A stretch of 64,000 nucleotides of DNA from Tamarix chinensis. Its lineage: Eukaryota > Streptophyta > Magnoliopsida > Caryophyllales > Tamaricaceae. Of the stretch, positions 48,781 to 62,430 are shown one piece after another. Within the stretch, counting starts at the first letter, position 1. The number at the start of each line of letters is the position of its first letter. Location of the stretch: assembly GCA_030549775.1 (NCBI GenBank), contig CM060175.1:43775415-43839414 (forward strand), given 5' to 3'. The notes under the pieces are model-generated. The model did not search any database, had not been told where the DNA came from, and saw nothing but the letters and a program-made list of their open reading frames with translations. A program made the translations under genes and the position numbers.

Positions 48781-48989
48781 TATAATACCCCAAAATCTTA
48801 AATTTTTAATTTTAATTTATTAATGTTTTAATTTAACCTAATTTCTGATATTAGATTTTCTTTATTAATTATTTTATTTTAACCTCACATCAAACCAAAA
48901 AAATTTATAGGTAAAATTTTTATAATTACTAATAAAAAACTTCAACCCTAAAAACCTAAACCCAAATCCCACACCCAAAATGTTCTTAT

Positions 48990-50100
48990 TCTTTTTTCCT
49001 TTTATTTTCTTTCTTCTTATTTTCCATTATTTTCTTTCCCTTTTTTTCCCTTCTTCTTCTTTTTTTTTTCTTTTTTCTTCTCATGTAGTGCCACCCTGAC
49101 CCAACTTTCTTCCTTTTTTACTTTCTTCATTTCTCTTCCCTAAGCAAGCCTAGGCCCACATCCATTTTTTTTATGCTTTTCTCTTTTCTTTTCTTTTTAT
49201 TTCTTTTCCTTTTTCTTCCTTCCTTACCCGTCATCTTCCTTGTGTCTCCCACCCTTTCATTTTCTATGCCTAATAACCCCTAGTCGTCCACACGTCCCTC
49301 TCTTATTTCCCCTCTTGGCCATCCATAGCCATGCACGCTAGTCGTGCGACCTTGTCCTACACCTACACCTACCCTCTATCCCTACACCCTGCCCCTATGC
49401 CCTGTATTAGCCCTACATCTATCCTTCCTCCTCTACATCCATGGATGTCGAGTTGCAGCTCCCCTCTCCCTCAACCTCCCTTGCCTATATATTACCCCTG
49501 AACCACTCCTCTCTCCTTTCTCTCATCATCGAGCCATGCCCAAGCTCCACTATTTTCTTCCCTCCTCCATCTCTACCAATTGTTTGGTGCCAGTGCCACC
49601 TACCATCACTCAGCTAACCTTCCTACCAGCTCCCCTATCTACCTGCACCACGCCAACACCCTAGCGTGACACCTTTCTTCCCTTTTCTTCTCCCCCTCCC
49701 TTCTCATACGCCTGCAACTATATTTAGCTGCACCATTACCACCACCAGTAGCCCTCTTCTCTCCCACCTTACCACCACCACACTAGAGCCACCCTACGTA
49801 GGTAACCCTGCTAGAGTAACCACCATAACAAGCCCCTCTTCTTTCCCCCTTCTTCTTTCTTCATCTTAGCCGATCTCCTCCATACATTGCCATCAATTGA
49901 CAAATCCACCACCACAAACTCTAGTCAACCTTATTCCCACCACCACCTCAACCCTAGCTACCAACCCTCAAGCGCTTCTCCAAAATAGCCATAGTCATTG
50001 CTCTTACTGTCACCATCATCGTGTGCCCCTCACACTATTTTTTCCACGTTGGTTACCTCTATTTCCTTTCTCCTCTTTCAACTTTCTTTTAGGTTTAAGT
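48990..50100. other. Pyrimidine-rich LTR zone of D, no gene
   Basis: Long C/T runs (TTTTCTTTTCCTTTTTCTTCC) and CCACC/CCTCC-rich stretches. Frames of 66-106 codons on the plus strand are Pro/Thr/Ser/Leu-rich translations of this bias, lack motifs and occur on the same strand sense in related LTRs. Confidence 0.7.
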
Positions 50101-50833
50101 CTTTAAAAATAAGATAAAAAGAGTCTAAACTGTGCATGTCCTTATTTCTAGGTAATATTCTAGAGATAGTTGAGGAGGAAGCATAGGTCTTGCATTCTTG
50201 GAGACCGAAACAACTTTGGTAAGGATATCATCATAGAATGGTTTTGTTGTATTATAATATATGTTCTTGATGTGTTAACATGTGATGGCATGTGTGAAAT
50301 GTTAAATGACTCTGGTGTTGCATATGTAGCTTTGGCTTGACGATAGTAGAAGGTAAGAAAGTTGTGTAGTCATGAATATGGTGATTTAAAATATTTATGT
50401 ATTATTGTAACACCCCCAAAATTCACTACTGAAAAATTTCGTTAATTAAAAGGAAAAAGGAAATTAGCGTAAGCAAATTAATAAACCGTGAACTTTGGGA
50501 GTATTACCGCCACACTTAGTACCAAACTGGTTCACTCATACTGTTCCAGTACCAAGTGCTAAGGCTAAGAAAAATGAAATACAATTTGAAAGAAATTCAA
50601 CATACATAAATCAGAGTAGCACATCAAATCGTTTACAAGAATAACATCTACCAATGACGGTTACTTAAACAGCATTAGCATTAAAACCAGGAGTTTCAAA
50701 GAGAAAGAGAAAACCCCTAACGATACTGGATAATTCATTACTCTCTTCCCCGCAGCCCACTTGAGTAGCACCTGAAAAGACCTGCAAGGGCACTGCCCAT
50801 TGAATAGGCAGGGGCCCCACGAAGGGAATCCCT

Positions 50834-50851
50834 TCAGTACTACGGTACTGA
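50834..50851. repeat. LTR hairpin (element E)
   Basis: TCAGTAC-TACG-GTACTGA, perfect 7-bp arms, 428 bp from the terminus. The loop differs from G (CTA) while the arms are kept. Confidence 0.9.
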
Positions 50852-51311
50852 GTAACCTTTAATACCACACTTAAACACAGGTCCGCAATGCAACTGTAAC
50901 ACCCCCAAAATTCACTACTGAAAAATTTCGTTTTATTTAAAACAAATAGCGGAAGCAAGATATAAAACGGTGAATTTCGAGGATATTACCGCCACACTTA
51001 GTACCAGACCGGTTCACTCATACCGTTCCAGTACCAAGTGCTAAGGCTAAAGAATAAAATATCAATTGCTAGAAATTCAAACCATTATTAAATCAGAGTA
51101 GCGCAAGTAAATATTTGATAAGAATAGATTCTATCGATGGTGGTTACAAGAATAAAATTACATTTAACCCATACATTAGAAGTTGAGGAATGAAACCCTA
51201 AAGGCCGGATAATCCTTACGCTCTTTCCCGTTGCCCACTTGAATAGCACCTGAAAAGACCTGCAAGGGACGCTGCCCATTGAATAGGCAGGGGCCCCACG
51301 AATGGAACCCT

Positions 51312-51329
51312 TCAGTACTACGGTACTGA
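51312..51329. repeat. LTR hairpin (element F)
   Basis: Identical to the E copy (TCAGTAC-TACG-GTACTGA), 417 bp from the terminus. Confidence 0.9.
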
Positions 51330-51574
51330 GTAACCCTTTAAAGTCACACTTAAAAGCAGGCCCGTAATGTAACACATAATACAAAACTACATGCATATAT
51401 AACAAGATGTGTATATAAAACATTCACGTACTTAACAATCACATCAGATCTTAATAGGTCGTTATGAACAATCGATACTTTCGGGCCTGGCCCCAACTCA
51501 CATGGTGTTCCACTATAAGTGATTAATATTTTTCCATAACTTTATACACATGCATGACTGGTCTTATTGAGCTC

Positions 51575-51745
51575 GAGACCCCCACTATTATTGCCGGTGG
51601 ATCGGAATATATATATATATATATCAACATCATCCAGGGCAACACGCTCCTGGGCCACTATTATATCCGGTGGATCGGTACTCATAAACACTTGCCAGGG
51701 CAACACGCTCCTGGGCCACTATTATAACCGGTGGATCGGTAATCA
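51575..51745. repeat. CCGGTGG module cluster (element F)
   Basis: Three boxes (near 51,582, 51,657 and 51,717) separated by a repeated CCAGGGCAACACGCTCCTGG spacer that is itself an inverted repeat (CCAGG...CCTGG). Confidence 0.8.
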
Positions 51746-52439
51746 ATATCATAATCCTACTGGGCCCGGCTCATAATCTTTCACTTTCATGATTAGTACT
51801 TTTCCTTTCTTTAATCAACACAACAAATCCATTTACTTGCCTCGGATGGGAGATCAAGAACCCGGGACACAAAGGTACACCGGTCGTATCGGTGCATACA
51901 AGCTACTCAGTACCCTTCAACCAAGAACCCAAGGACATAAAGGTACCCTGGTCGTACTGGTGCATAAAGCTACTCAGTACCCTACTGACAAGGACACCTA
52001 ATCCATAAGTATGCATACCCCCTAACTAGGTCCGTAGAGCTAGAAAGAGTAAGATATAGGGCCTGGCTGGGGCACAAAGGCACACCAGCAAATACCAGAA
52101 TAATCGTGGACTAAACCACGTCTTTAGGGTAGCGACCCCTAAAGAGTCACCATTCCCGATCTCGAGGTCTTTCACTTTAAGTATTAGTGTCTTAATTAAG
52201 GTGATCACCAAAAGCACAATGATTAGATACTTATTCACTTTCAATCGTTCCGATATCATTAATCATCTCTTATTCAGATGGTTATCCAAGATATCACAAA
52301 GAAACCATTAAGGCCATCATAATCTCATATAATTCTGGATTAAGATTCATTCTCATGTTACTTACTAATTATCAAATAATCTTACCTTACTAATCAACGT
52401 TATTTGAATCATGTTATAACATTCAACAATCCCAACGAC

Positions 52440-53710
52440 ATGTTAGGTACAAATTACTCATTTACCCCTTACTTGTATAATAGCTAGGTCATCCTTTCCT
52501 TACTTGACAAATTATCATATTACCCTTTAGGTTGCTTATTTACCAAATTACCCTTTACTCGGTTTAGGTTACCAAGTTATCTCCTACGCTTTTTAGATCA
52601 CCCTTCACCCTTCATAATTGTTATCCTTAACATATTTCCCCTTTGGTTGGTTAAATTACCGCATTGCCCTTCTCTTTTGTTATAATTACTAAATTGCCCT
52701 TAAGTCAGATAAATTACCAAATTACCCTCCTTCATTATCATGATTACTATTTTGCCCCTTTGGTTGGTTAAATAATTACCAATTTACCCTTTAGTTGGTT
52801 AAATTACCAAATTGCCCTTCTCCTTTGTCATAATTACCATTTTGCCCCTATCAATTATTATATTTGCCATTCACCCCTTTTCAACTATTATAAATCCAAA
52901 TTACCCTTCTTTATAATTATACTTACCAATTTACCCTTCTCCATATTCATAATTATTAATTTACCCTTCTCCATATTTATAATTATCAATTTACCCTTCT
53001 CCATATTCATAATTATTAATTTACCCTTTTCCATAATTATAATTGCCCATTTTCACCTCTCTATTATTATAATTACTATATTGCCCTTCTCTATTATTAA
53101 AATTACCATAATACCCTTTTTGTTGGTTAATTTACCAAATTACCCTTCTCTATTATAATTATCCAATTGCCCCCCTTTTGATCATAATTTAATTACCAAA
53201 TTATCCTCCATTATTATCAAAATTACCAAGTTACTCCTTATTCCCAAGTTTGCCGTAAATATCCTTTTATTTCCAAAATTACCACAATACCCTTTTACTT
53301 ATAAAATTACCATATTACCCCTTTCACTTTACAATTTACTATTTTACCCTTTTACATCCAATTTACCATTTTTAACTCTCCTTACAAAATTACCATTTTG
53401 CCCTCATTTCCAAAATTATCATATTACCTCCTTTACTCCCAAAATTACCATAATACCCCTTACTTATAAAATTACCATGTCTCTATTCACTTATAAAACT
53501 ACCATATTACCATTTACTTACAAAATTACTATTTTGCCCTTCTACCTCTAAAAATTACCATAATGCCCCTTTACTTGAAAAATTATCATCTTTTCCTTTA
53601 CTCATAAAATTACCATAATATCCCTAACTTCCATAATTACCACAATACCCCTTCTCACTTGTAAAATTACCATATTGCCCTTTCCTTCAAAATTAACACT
53701 TTACCCCCTT
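52440..53710. repeat. Degenerate 26-30-bp ATTACC minisatellite (element F)
   Basis: More than 40 diverged units of the type AATTACCATAATACCCCTTA followed by CTTATAA. The most regular part, at 52,920-53,020, has a clean 30-bp period (TTTACCCTTCTCCATATT...). It is AT-rich with runs of CCC and is non-coding. Confidence 0.85.
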
Positions 53711-56199
53711 TATTACTCCACTTTTATTAAATTAACATTTCCACGTGAAATAATAGCATTAACACTCCATTAACAATGCCCAACTCCACCAACTATTATA
53801 TTTTAACATAATACATATTAGCACCTACAAATATTAGGCCATAATCTAACCCAAGGAATATTACAAAATTCCCCTAGGGCTCACAATAACATTATTCATG
53901 CATAAATGGTCACAATAACATAAAATAACATGGATAATTGATTAACTCTTCCGTTAATAATCAAATTCTTCCCTTAGGAAACATTTCCACACATATCACA
54001 TAAAAGAGCATAATTTCCTTTTTATTGAAGAATACAAGCAAACATATAATTTATATTAACAACCATAACAACATATTAAAATTCCTAATGTGTAAACATA
54101 CGTTTATCATGCGTTTAAGTGGGGTTTAATGATTACCTTAATTCCCCGCAATATTTGAATCTTACCGGTACCTCGGTTAAATATTCAAGCTTTGATTAGA
54201 AAAACCAATACCTAAAAATAATATTAATATTTATTAGAAATAAGGAAATCAAGATATAAGACTTTATAAATTTTTCTTAAGGAAATAATTAATTTAAATA
54301 TTATCATACTTTAAAATTTTTAATAAAAATGACCAATAAATGCAGGAACTCATGCTGCATTTGCAGCATGAGTTGCATGCAAAAATAAGAGGAAAAAGGG
54401 CTCGAAGAGGGGGTGATAGGAGGTAAAATAGCTATTTTCGAGTTGGGGTCTTTAGGCTAGAAAAGAAGATAGATGGGGGAGGTTTCAAGGCAAGGGAATG
54501 GTACAGGAGTGAAGAGGGGGTGTAGGTGGATACTGGGGATGGGTTGTTGGTGGCTAAGGGCGGCGGATGCGGCGGCGGCGAGGTGGCGAAGGTGGCTGCT
54601 GAAGTGGGTCGAGGTGGAAGGGCTGAGAAGGAAGGAAAAGTGGAGAGAAAAATGGAGGGGTGCAAGGGCTGTTTTTGACCAACTAAGGCATGGCGGTGGT
54701 AGAGGGGGTTGCAGAGTCTTGAATGGTGGCTTGGGTGGCGGAAGAGGCGGCCGGAAGGTGGCGATCGGCTGCGTTACAGGTGGCTATCGAGGGGGGTGAA
54801 AAACAGGGAGGAAAAGAAGAGGGGAGGAAGAGGGCTGCAGGATGGCTCGGGAGGGATGTTGTGGTGGCGCAAGGCTGAGGTGGAGGGTGTCAGGGAGCGG
54901 TGCAGGGGGTTGGTGAGGCGGCAGGAGCGGCGGACGGTGGTGGCGACGCAAAAACAGGGTGGAAATGGGAGAGGAAGAAAATGAGAGAGAGAAGGGAGGA
55001 TCGGGGGTGAGGGGCTCGACAACAATGGGCAGGGAAATGGCTAAAAGGGGAGAAGAAAAAGAGGAGGAAGGGTAGGGGGATAGGGGCTGATCGGATGGCA
55101 GGCTTAGGGTGGCAGGGCATCGCAGGGTGGCAGGGAGAAGGGGACGATGGGGAGGAAAGGGGAGCCATGCGGGATGGGGTGCATGGCTGCCCGGTTCCAT
55201 GTTGGTGAAAAATGCAGGGGAGAGAGAGAGAGAGGGAGAGACAAATGGTGGCAAAAGGTGGCAGCGGGGCGGTGGCCGGCATCTCGGTGGTCGGGCATGG
55301 CAGGCGGTTATGGCGATGGGGACTGGTCGGGGTCTCGGGGTGATCGAAGAAGAAAGAAAGAAGGAAAGGGGGGAGACCGAACCGGTCCGGCATAGGGAAA
55401 AGAAAAATCTAGGCCGATCCAGGGTGAGGGGAAGAGGGGAAAAAAAGGAGAGGGGGTCGGGCTGTGCGTGGCTGGGGCGAGGGGAGGAATGGGCCGCTGG
55501 CCCAGGCGCAAGGAGGGCACAAACCTGGCAGCCCGAGCCAGGAAAAGAAGAAGGAAAAAAAAAAGAAAAAGAAAGGAAGGAGGAAAAGGAGAAAAGGAGA
55601 AGGAAAAAAAAAGGAAAAGAAGGGAAAATGGAAAATAGAGAAAAATAATGTGATTTAATTTAGAAAATAATAAAATATAATATTTTGATAATTTATTTAA
55701 TTTAATAATTTGATTCAATATAATTCAATATATTGGTTCAAAAAGGATAATTTTAGTACAATATTAGTTTGGAAAATTATTTAAGTAAAAATAATATGGT
55801 AAAATAACCATATATTTATTTTTAATTTATTAAATACTCCCATCCAAATTTTTATACTCAAAAATCCATAAAATAATTACACTAAATAATTTTAAAAGCT
55901 AATTTATTTCAAATAAAAGTTATTTATTTAATTATAGGTTTTCCAAAATTTTGGGGGATTACAACAACACATAATGCAAGCTATATACATAAGTAATAAG
56001 AGGTACATACATAACAATCACACGTATAACAAGTTATAATTCATGATCGATACTTTTGGGCCTTAAGCCATGTCATAGTGTAAAACAATACATTTAGGCC
56101 TTAAGCCATGTCATAGTGTAAAACAATACATTTGGGCCTTAAGCCATTATTCCATCATCATTAAATCAATCTCATATTTATATCCATGTGAGGGCGAGA

Positions 56200-56580
56200 A
56201 CCTCACTATTATAGCCGGTGAATCGGTCACTTATAGGGCAGAACGCACCTAACCACTATTATATGCCGGTGGATCGGTCTCTAGGGCAAAACGCTCCTAG
56301 CCACTGTTATTTTCCGGTGGACCGGTCTGGCCTCGACTCACATGGTGTTCCACTATAAGTGATTAGTATTTTTCCATAACTCTATTCACATACATAACTG
56401 GTTTTATTGAGCTCGAGACCCCCACTATTTTAGCCGGTGGACCAGAAATATATATATAATCATCATCCAGGGCACAACGCTCTTGGGCCACTATTATATC
56501 CGGTGGACCGGTACTCAATATCACTTGCCAGGGCAACACGCTACTGGGACACTATTATATCCGGTGGATTGGTACTCATA
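56200..56580. repeat. CCGGTGG module cluster (element E)
   Basis: Six boxes near 56,207, 56,250, 56,301, 56,424, 56,490 and 56,547, twice as many as in F. Upstream, a 44-bp unit (TTTGGGCCTTAAGCCATGTC...) is tandemly repeated two to three times at 56,056-56,150. Confidence 0.8.
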
Positions 56581-57229
56581 ATCATAAATCATCTAGGCCC
56601 GACTCATTAATATTCCACTTTCAATATTAGTATCTTTCCTTTCTTTAATCAGCACAACAAGTCTATTTATTTGCCTCGGACGGGAGATCATAACCTTGGA
56701 CACAAAGGTACACCGGTCATACCGGTGCATATAAGCTACTCAATACCCTTCAACCACGAACCCAAGGACGCAAAGGTACCCTGGTCGTACTGGTGCATAA
56801 AGCTACTCAGTACCCTACCGATAAGGACACCTAATCCATAAGTATGCATACCCCCTAACTAGGTCTGTAGAGCTAGAAAGAGTAAGATATAGGGCCTGGC
56901 TGGGGCACAAAGACACACCAGCAAATACCAGAATAATCGTGGACTAAACCACGTCCTTAGGGCAGCGACCCCTAAGGAGTCACCATTCTCGATCTCGAGG
57001 TATTTCGCTTTAAGTAATAGTGTCTTAATTAAAGTGATCACGAAAAGCACAATAATCAGATACTTATTCCCTTTCAATTGTTTTGATATCATTAATCGTT
57101 TCTTATTCAGATGATTATCCAGGATATCACAGAGAACCATTAAGGCCATACTAATTATCAAATACTCTTAATTGGCTAATCAGCATTATTTAAATCATAT
57201 TATAATGGTCCACAATCACAATGACATGT

Positions 57230-58740
57230 TAGGTACAAATTACTCATTTACCCCTTATATAATTGCTAAGTCATCCCATCCTTACTTGACAAATTACCAT
57301 ATTACCCTTTAGGTTGCATAATTACCAAATTACCCCTTATCCAATTTAGGTTACCAAGTTATCTCCTACACTTTTTAGATCATCATTCACCCCTCATAAT
57401 TGCTACACTTAACATATGTCCCATCTAGTTGGTTAGATTACTATTTTGCCCTTTTCTTTTATTACAATTAACAACTTGCCCTTCAATTGGGTAAATTACT
57501 AAGTTACCCATCTTCGCTATTATAATCACCAATTTCCCCCTTTAGTAGGTTAAATAATTACTAACTCACCCCTTTAGTCGATTAACTACCAAATTGCCTT
57601 TCTCCATCATCATAGTTACCGAATTGCCCCTTAGTTGGTTGAATTACCAAACTACCCTTTTCCATTGTCATAAATCCCAAATTACCCTTCTTCATAATTT
57701 CAATTATTAATTTACCCTCCTTCGTAATTATAATTACCGATTTACCCTTCTTCATATTTATAATTATTAATTTACCCTTCTCCATATTTATAATTATTAA
57801 TTTACCCTTCTCCATATTTATAATTGTTAATTTACCCTTCTCCATTCTTATAATTACTATATTGTCCTTCTCCATTATTAAGATTACCATAATGCCCTTT
57901 AATTAGTTAATTTACCAAATTACCCCTCTCTAGTATCATAATTATCCAATTGCCCTTCTATGATCATAATTTAATTACTAAGTTATCTTTCGTCATTATC
58001 ATAATTACTAAGTTACCCCTTACTCCCAAGTTTACCACAATATCCTTTTATTTATAAAATTACTCTTCTACCCCTTACTTCCAAATTACCATAATATCCT
58101 TTTATTTACAAATTTACCACAATACCCTTTTACTTATAAAATTACCATAACACTCCTTTTTACTTTACAAATTACTATTTTACCCTTTTACATCCAAAAT
58201 TACCATTTTCATCTTTCCTTACAAAATTACCATTTTGCCCTTTTTTTTCCAAATTTACCATATTACCCCTTTACTCCCAAAATTACCATAATACCCCTTA
58301 CTTATAAAATTATCATCTTGCCATTCACTTATAAAATTACCATATTACCATTTACTTATGAAATTACTGTTTTGCCCCTCTACTTCCAAAATTACCATAA
58401 CGCCCCTTAACTTGAAAAATAACCATCTTTCCTTTACTCATAAAATTACCATAATACCCCTAACTTCCATAATTACCACAATACCCCCTTTTACTTGTAA
58501 AATTACCGTAATACCCCTAACTTCCATAATTACCACAATACCCCTTTTTACTTGTAAAATTACCATATTGCCCTTTTCCTTGCAAATTACCATAATACCC
58601 TTCTTTCTTACAACTTATGATTTTATCCTTTTATTTATAAATTATCATTTAACCCCTTTCTTTTGAAATTACCAAAATACCCTTTTTGCTTAAAAAATTA
58701 CCAAAATACCCTTTTCACTTATAAAATTTCCACTCAACCC
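57230..58740. repeat. Degenerate 26-30-bp ATTACC minisatellite (element E)
   Basis: Same repeat as in F, longer here (about 1.5 kb). A clean 30-bp run at 57,700-57,850 produces a minus-strand frame with a 10-residue repeat (MEKGKLIIIN), which is a shadow. Confidence 0.85.
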
Positions 58741-59399
58741 CTTTATTCACCATTTTTATGAATTTACCATCACTACATAAAATAATGATATTAGTACTTC
58801 ATTCTTATCATCTTAGTCCACCAACTTGTCATTATTCAACATAATACTCATTAGCAACTACATATATTAGATCACATACTTCACAAGCATATCATGAAAA
58901 TACCCTTAGACAATAATATTATTCATGCATTAGCAACATAATACATCATAAACAAGCACTTAACATTTCCATCAATAATCCACCTCTTCCTTAATTATCA
59001 TACCTACACATGGCACAAAGGCTATCATGCTTTTCCTTTTTCTTTCAATCAATATAAACAACCATTTATATATCATGCTAGGCACACAAAACATGCACAA
59101 AATCATACCAAAATCCCTAATGTGCTAGCATACGTTTTTCCATGTATTTAAGGGAGGATTAACGATTACCTTAATCCGCAAAAACTCAAACCTTACCGGT
59201 ATCCCGGTTAAGGATTCAAGGCTTAATTAGCAACTCAATACCTAAAAATAATATCAATAATTATTAGGTTAGAAGTAAGAAATTAAAGGATAACACTTTA
59301 TAAAAAAATTATTTAATAAAATTTAATTAATTATTAATATACCTCAAAATTTAACCAAATAAATTCCAAAACAAAAGGGGGAGCTCATTCTGCATAAAC

Positions 59400-60610
59400 A
59401 ACGTGAGTCTCATGCAAAATGAGGGGAGAAAAGGGCTCGAAGAGGGTGAGATAGAAAGGAGGAGAGGTGGCTCGGTTTAGTGACTTTAGGCTAGAAAAGA
59501 AGGTGGGTGGGGGAGGTTTCAAGGCAAGGGAATGGTGCAAGAGTGAAGAGGGGGTGTAGGTGGTGGTTGGGATGGTTTCACAGCAGCATAGGGCGGCAGA
59601 GATGGCAGCGGCAAGGCGACGAAGTTGGCTGTCGAGGTGGAGGGGCTGAGAAGGAAGGAAAAGAGGAGGGAAAAATGAAGGGTTAAGGGGGCTATTTTCG
59701 GGAAAGTAAGGTATTGGGGTGGTAGAGGGGGTTGCAGGGTGTCGAACGGTGGGTTGGGTGGCGGCAGAGGTGGTCGGACGGCGACGAACGGGGCGGTTGC
59801 AGGTGGCTTGGTGATAAGGGGGAAAATGGGGGAAAAGGAAGGGGTGGAGAAGGGAGGAAGTGCAGGGGCTCGAAGGTGGCTTGGGGGGTCTCGTGGTGGC
59901 GCAGGGTGGTAGTAGGTGGTGGCAGAAGGTGGCGCAGGGGACTGGGTGCGGTGGTGCAAGCGGCGGTGGGCGACGGTGATCAAAAACCGGGGAAAAAGAA
60001 TGGGAGGAGGAGAAAATGAGAGAAGAGGATAGAGGAAAGGAGAAGAGGCTCAAAATTATGGGGAATGAAGGGCTGGAGAGATGAAGAAAAAGAAGAGGGA
60101 GAAGAGAGGGGCAGGTGGCTGGCCGGCGAGCGTACGTAGGTGGCAGGTGGTGGTTGGTTGGCAGGGGAAAGAGAGGGAAAAAGAAGGAAAGAGAGAGAGG
60201 CACGCGGGCTATGGTACAAGAGCCAGTTTGGCTCGAAAAAGGAAAGAAAATGACGGGGGAGGGAAGAGAGAGGGCAGGTCGGACGATGTTGGTGGTTGTC
60301 GACGACAGGAGCTACAAGTTCCAGCCGTTGCAGTCAGGATCGGGGGAGCAATATGAGTGACAGGTTGGACCGGCGATCCAGGGAGGAAAAAGAAAAAGAG
60401 AGGGGCGGTTCGGGCGAAGAAGGCAGGGCAGGCGGCTTGGGCCGCACAAAACGGGGAAGGGGAAGGTAGTGATGGGCCGAGGCCCAATGCGTAGGGGGGA
60501 AAATGTAGACGGGCAGCCTGGCGGCCCAAAGCTAGGAAGAAGGAGAAAAAAAAAAGAAATAGGGGAAAGGAGAAAGAAAAGAAAAAGTAGGAAAAAGGAA
60601 AGTGGAAAAA
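59400..60610. other. GA/GGC-rich zone of element E, no gene
   Basis: Strongly purine-rich on the plus strand, with GGTGGCGG runs. It is homologous to 54,400-55,630 in F and to zones in G and H. The longest frame (272 codons, minus, 59385-60203) is Pro/Ser/Leu/His-rich with no motif, and frames in F at the same place do not conserve its sequence, so I do not call it a gene. Confidence 0.65.
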
Positions 60611-61989
60611 TGGAAAATTTTAAAATAATTAAATTTATAAAATAATAGGATGTAATATTTTTGATAATAAGTTTATTTAATAATTTAATTTAATATAAAT
60701 AAATATGTGGGCTTAAAAAGGATAATTATAGTAAAATACTAGTTTGGAAATTTATTTAAATAAAATAATATGATAAATAACAAAATATTTATTTTTAATT
60801 TATTAAATACTCTTATCCAAATTTACATACTCTAAAATCCATAAAATAATTAAAATAAATAATTTTAAAAGCAAATTTTATTTTAATTAAAAGTTATTTA
60901 TTAAAATATAGGTTTTCAAAATTTTTGAGGAATTACAATTATCATGTCCATGCCTTGATATCACATGTGTGGAAAGTTTAAGAGTACTTTGTGTTGGATG
61001 TCCTATGACTTGGGGAAGGTCGAAATAGGTTTCTAGTAACCTAGGGGAAATTTGGTTAATACGATTAAAAAGTGGCATGTAGGGTACTTTAAGGTGTTAA
61101 ATGGCATAAAATAGGTTAGGGATACTACATGAGATAATTGGAGCAAAAATGAAGGGTTTATGGTAAATATAGTAAGGTGAAAGGCCATAAATGTGATTAG
61201 TAAAACTAAAAGGGGAGTTATGATCATATGTGAGTAAAGTGGGAGATTGATACTATAGATTGGATACAAGGTTCATGATGGCATCTTGGGAATCATAAAA
61301 ATTTGTAAAGCTATTTGAGCACTAGGGAAGAAGGTATAAACAAAGGTGAAGTTAGGGTTTGGGAGGCCCGAGGGATAACCCTAAGGATAGGCAATTATCG
61401 CATGTATAAGATGGGGGAGTTGGATCACAACCTTGGGCCATGATGTGAACTAACATTTTGGGAATGTAAACTAGATTTTGTAGCCATAAAAGGTCTAAGG
61501 AAGTAGTTATGGACAAAATGAAAATTAGGGTTTTGGGGGGGAGGCCCAAATAGGTAGGTTATTATAACATGTGTAAGATGTGGGTGTTAGGCCACAACAT
61601 TTGAATTAATAGTTAACAATAGCATTGTATGAATGGGTAAGTGTTAGAGAAGGGACTATTCTAAGTAAGAGAAACTAAGGTTTTGGAGGATACACAAATA
61701 GTAACATTAGAGGTAAGTTATTATCACGTGTAAAATTTAGCCATAACTCTTGAATATGTGTTTCCTAATAACATGTTGAGATTTTTTAGGTAAATTGGGG
61801 AGTAAAGGGGATCTGGAGGAGAGTATATTCTAGGATTGTGAGATTCGGGTTTCTAAGGGGAAACAAGGTTGTTTTTGGATATGAATTGGGATAGTGCCTT
61901 GCATGAGTAGGCGTAAATCACTATGTGATGACCTTGAAATAAATAAAGCACATATAATACACCAATCACCTGAGTTGATGTTAGTTGTA

Positions 61990-62250
61990 CCTGTTCATCC
62001 ACCAGCGAGAATAGTGGCCAATAGAGTCTTGTTCAGGAGTTGTACCCTACTACCGTTCCACTAGTTGAAAATAGTGGGATCTCGAGCTCAAGTGAATTAA
62101 AACCTTGGATGATAATAACTTTTGGTATGATACTAATTACTTACAGTAGAACATAATATGGGTTACGACCAATTGTACCTTGATTACCAATCCATCGGTA
62201 AGAATAGCGGCCAAGAGCGTATATTCCACCGGTTGATAATAGTGGATCCC
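61990..62250. repeat. CCGGTGG-type module cluster (element D, reverse sense)
   Basis: Diverged reverse-sense boxes: CATCCACCAGCGAGAATAGT, ACCGTTCCACTAGTTGAAAA, CATCGGTAAGAATAGCGGCC and CCACCGGTTGATAATAGTGG. Confidence 0.65.
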
Positions 62251-62408
62251 TGAACTCAATGTGAATGAAATCATGGATAGTTATCATTGCACTATTACTG
62301 TATGGTTTGGAGAATATTAAATAAGTTGTTAAGATTAACTTATGTGCATGTCATCTCTTTTTGTGGTGTTATGAATTTGTGTGGCCTTCTGGACTATATT
62401 ATTACCTC

Positions 62409-62430
62409 ACTCAATACGTAGCATACTAAT
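62409..62430. repeat. LTR hairpin, worn (element D)
   Basis: ACTCAATACGTAGCATACTAA, with the arms weakened by G-to-A changes. It is about 460 bp from the LTR end and is followed by the shared CTCATTCCCATAAGCAAAT box. Confidence 0.7.

Larger units (their letters stand above)
50895..55963 (-). mobile_element. Solo LTR F (5.07 kb), nested in E
   Basis: Ends are TGTAACACCCCC (50895) and GGGGGATTACA (55963), flanked by GCAAC (50890-50894) and ACAAC (55964-55968). Its first ~490 bp repeats E's first ~490 bp closely, so the same family inserted into itself. Open frames at 54,432-55,718 on both strands are shadows of a purine/GGC-rich zone. Confidence 0.88.
50406..60937 (-). mobile_element. Solo LTR E (~5.5 kb net), nested in D
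   Basis: Ends are TGTAACACCCCC (50406) and GAGGAATTACA (60937), with a perfect 5-bp target duplication ATTAT (50401-50405 and 60938-60942). F sits 489 bp inside it. It shares all landmarks with F: hairpin, CCGGTGG boxes, ATTACC minisatellite, GA/GGC-rich zone and AT-rich end. No retrotransposon domain. Minus orientation. Confidence 0.88.

Noticed and set aside
49344..50106. Pro/Thr/Ser-rich frames in element D
   Set aside because: Pyrimidine-rich LTR body, no motif; equivalent zones in sister LTRs give unrelated peptides.
54432..55718. Several long open frames on both strands in element F
   Set aside because: Overlapping frames on both strands reflect purine bias and few AT-rich stop codons, not coding selection.
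57582..57890. 102-codon frame with MEKGKLIIIN repeats
   Set aside because: Shadow of the 30-bp minisatellite in element E.
59385..60203. 272-codon minus-strand open frame as a gene
   Set aside because: Pro/Ser/Leu/His-rich translation of GA/GGC-rich LTR DNA; not conserved in the sister LTR F; no motif.
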